Of a DNA stretch of 64,000 nucleotides, positions 51,701 to 54,700 are shown one piece after another. Source of the DNA: Bacteroidia bacterium. Lineage in GTDB: Bacteria; Bacteroidota; Bacteroidia; 2-12-FULL-35-15. Both the position numbers and the translations under genes were made by a program. Numbering within the stretch: position 1 is the stretch's first letter; each line of letters opens with the position of its first letter. The DNA is taken from positions 28,334-92,333 of the forward strand of contig JAURXZ010000049.1 in NCBI GenBank assembly GCA_030654175.1. Reading direction: 5' to 3'. The notes under the pieces were generated by a model. That model did not search any database. It was not told where the DNA came from and was given only the letters and a program-made list of their open reading frames with translations.

Positions 51701-54700
51701 TGTACCAATCCTACAGTGTATACAATAGTGGTAACTGTTAATCCAACCTTACTGTTAAGCAGCAGTTTAACACCACCGGCAATTTGCAGAGGGGCTATCT
51801 TCTATTACCTTCCAACAAGTGGGACTCCCGGTTCAACCTTCACATGGACAAGAGCAGCAGTTGTTGGTATCAGCAACCCAAGCAGTTTGGGTACAGGTGA
51901 CCCTATTGAAACACTTACCAATACTACTCCAAATGCTATACCTGTTACTTATGTTTATACTATATCCGCTAATGGTTGCAGTAATAATCAGAATGTAATT
52001 GTAATTGTAAATCCAACTCCGATCCTGAGCAGTACTTTGGCTCCTCCTGCTATATGCAGCGGTAATGTTTTCAACTATAATGCAACCAGCACCACTGCGG
52101 GAGCCTTTTACACATGGTCGAGGGTAGCGGTAATAGGCATCACTAATGCAGCAGCTAATGGTATAGGAGATCCGAACGAAATATTGATCAATAGTACTCC
52201 TGCTCCTTTAAACGTGACTTATGTTTATACTGTATCTGCTAATAGCTGTACCAATCCAAAAGAATACAGTGTAGTTATACTTGTTAATCCAACACCTACT
52301 TTAAGCAGTAGTTTAACTCCTCCTGCAATTTGTAGTGGTACCGCATTTAATTATACACCAACCAGTGCTACACCGGGTACATTTGCCTGGACAAGAGCAG
52401 TAGTAGTTGGAATTAGCAATCCTGCGGATACGGGCACCGGCAATCCGAATGAAATACTGATCAATACTTCAACTGCTCCTGTAAACGTTGCTTATGTTTA
52501 TACAGTAAGTGCTAATGGTTGTACCAATCCGTCAACCTATAGTGTGGTTGTGGTGGTAAATCCTATTCCGATCTTAAGCAGTAGTTTAAGCCCTCCTGCA
52601 ATTTGTAATAACACCACTTTCAATTATGTACCAACGGGTACCACCATTGGGTCGTCATTTGCGTGGACAAGGGCCGTTGTAGCAGGTATCAGCAATGTTG
52701 CTGCTTCCGGTACAGGCGACCCGAACGAAACACTTGTTAATACTACAGCGGCTCCGGTAAATGTGACCTATGTTTATACCGTTTCAGCAAATGGCTGCAC
52801 CAATCCAAGCACTTATAATGTTGTACTTTCGGTAAATCTAACCTGCGCTTGTAATCATGCTTTAAGCAGTAGTCTGGCACCACCTGCGATATGCAGTAAT
52901 ACTCTTTTCAACTATACACCTACAAGTTCATCACCTGGCGCTTCATTTACGTGGACCAGATCAGCAGCTGTAGGTATCAGTAATGCAGCTAGCAGTGGTA
53001 CAGATGATCCTAATGAAACGCTTATCAATACAACAGCCAATCCTGTAAACGTTAGTTACGATTACCTGGTAACCGCGAACAGTTGTACAAATGCTATTGT
53101 TTATAGTGTAATTGTAACGGTAAATCCATTACCAAAATTAAGCAGCAGTATATCACCTCCTGCAATTTGCAGCGGTGTGATCTTTAATTACACACCTTCA
53201 GGAGCAACCGCAGGGGCATCTTATGCTTGGTCAAGGGCAGCAGTGATCGGTATCAGCAATCCGGCAGGCACCGGCATAGGTAATCCGCTTGAAGCGCTTA
53301 CTAACATATCAACAAATCCGGTAAGTGCCACCTATGTTTATACTATTTCAGCTAATGGTTGTATCAATCCGGTTACCTATAATGTAGTTGTTACGGTTAC
53401 ACCAGCCGCTACCTTAAGCAGTAGCTTAACTCCACCTGCAATATGCAGCGGCAGTATTTTCAATTACATCCCAACCAGTGCGATTGCCGGTGCAACATTC
53501 GACTGGACAAGAGCGGCAGTGACGGGTATCAGTAATACTTCGGGTAGCGGTATAGATGATCCTAACGAAGCCCTTATCAATACAACGGTATCGCCAATAA
53601 ATGTTACTTATGTTTATAATGTATCGGCTAACGGTTGTGGAAATACGGCACCATATAACATAGTGGTTCCGGTTAATCCTACACCAACATTAAGCAGCGC
53701 CTTATCGCCTCCTGCTATTTGCAGTGGTACTGTATTTAATTATATACCAGGTAGCGCAACGGCCGGTGCATCATTTACATGGACAAGAGCATTGGTAACA
53801 GGCATTAGCAACGCAACAGCTAACGGTTCAGGCGATCCGAACGAAACACTTATCAACACAACGGCTTCTCCTAAAACGTTGACTTATGTATATAATGTAT
53901 CTGCAAATGGTTGCGCCAATCCAAGCAGCTTTAATGTGGAGGTGATCGTAAACCCGGCTCCAAAATTAAGCAGCACCTTGAGTCCGGCTGCAATATGCAG
54001 TGGAGTCAATTTCAATTATTCACCAACCAGTGCAACAGCAGGTTCAAGTTTTAATTGGGTGCGTTTGCCGGTAACAGGTATTAGTGAGCCTTTAGCAAGT
54101 GGTACTGATGATCCAAATGAGATCCTTACCAATTTAACCTCTTTTCCAAACTCTGTTACCTATAATTATACCATATTGGCGAATGGTTGTGAGTACGATC
54201 AAAATGTAATTGTAACTGTTAATCCAACGCCAATATTAATCAGCAGTGTCACTTCATCAGAGATCTGCAGTGGTTTAACTTTTAATTATGTTCCAACAAG
54301 TTCAACAGCAGGTGTGTTATTCTCATGGACAAGGGCCTCAATAGCAGGTATCGGTAATGCAGCAAGCAGTGGAACTGGCGATCCGAACGAAGCTCTTACG
54401 GATACAACAGCTGTTCCGGTTGATGTTACCTATATTTATACGTTATCGGCCAACGGATGTATTAATGCAAACACTTACAGTGTAAAAGTTACTGTTAACC
54501 CAAATCCAACATTAAGCAGTACATTAACACCTCCGGCAATATGTAATAATACCACTTTCTATTACTTGCCTACAAGTTCAATACCGGGAACATCTTTCTC
54601 ATGGTCAAGAGCAGCAGTAGCAGGTATCAGCAATCCGGCAAGTATAGGTTCTGACGATCCAATCGAAACCCTTATCAATACGTCAACAGCTCCGGTAAAT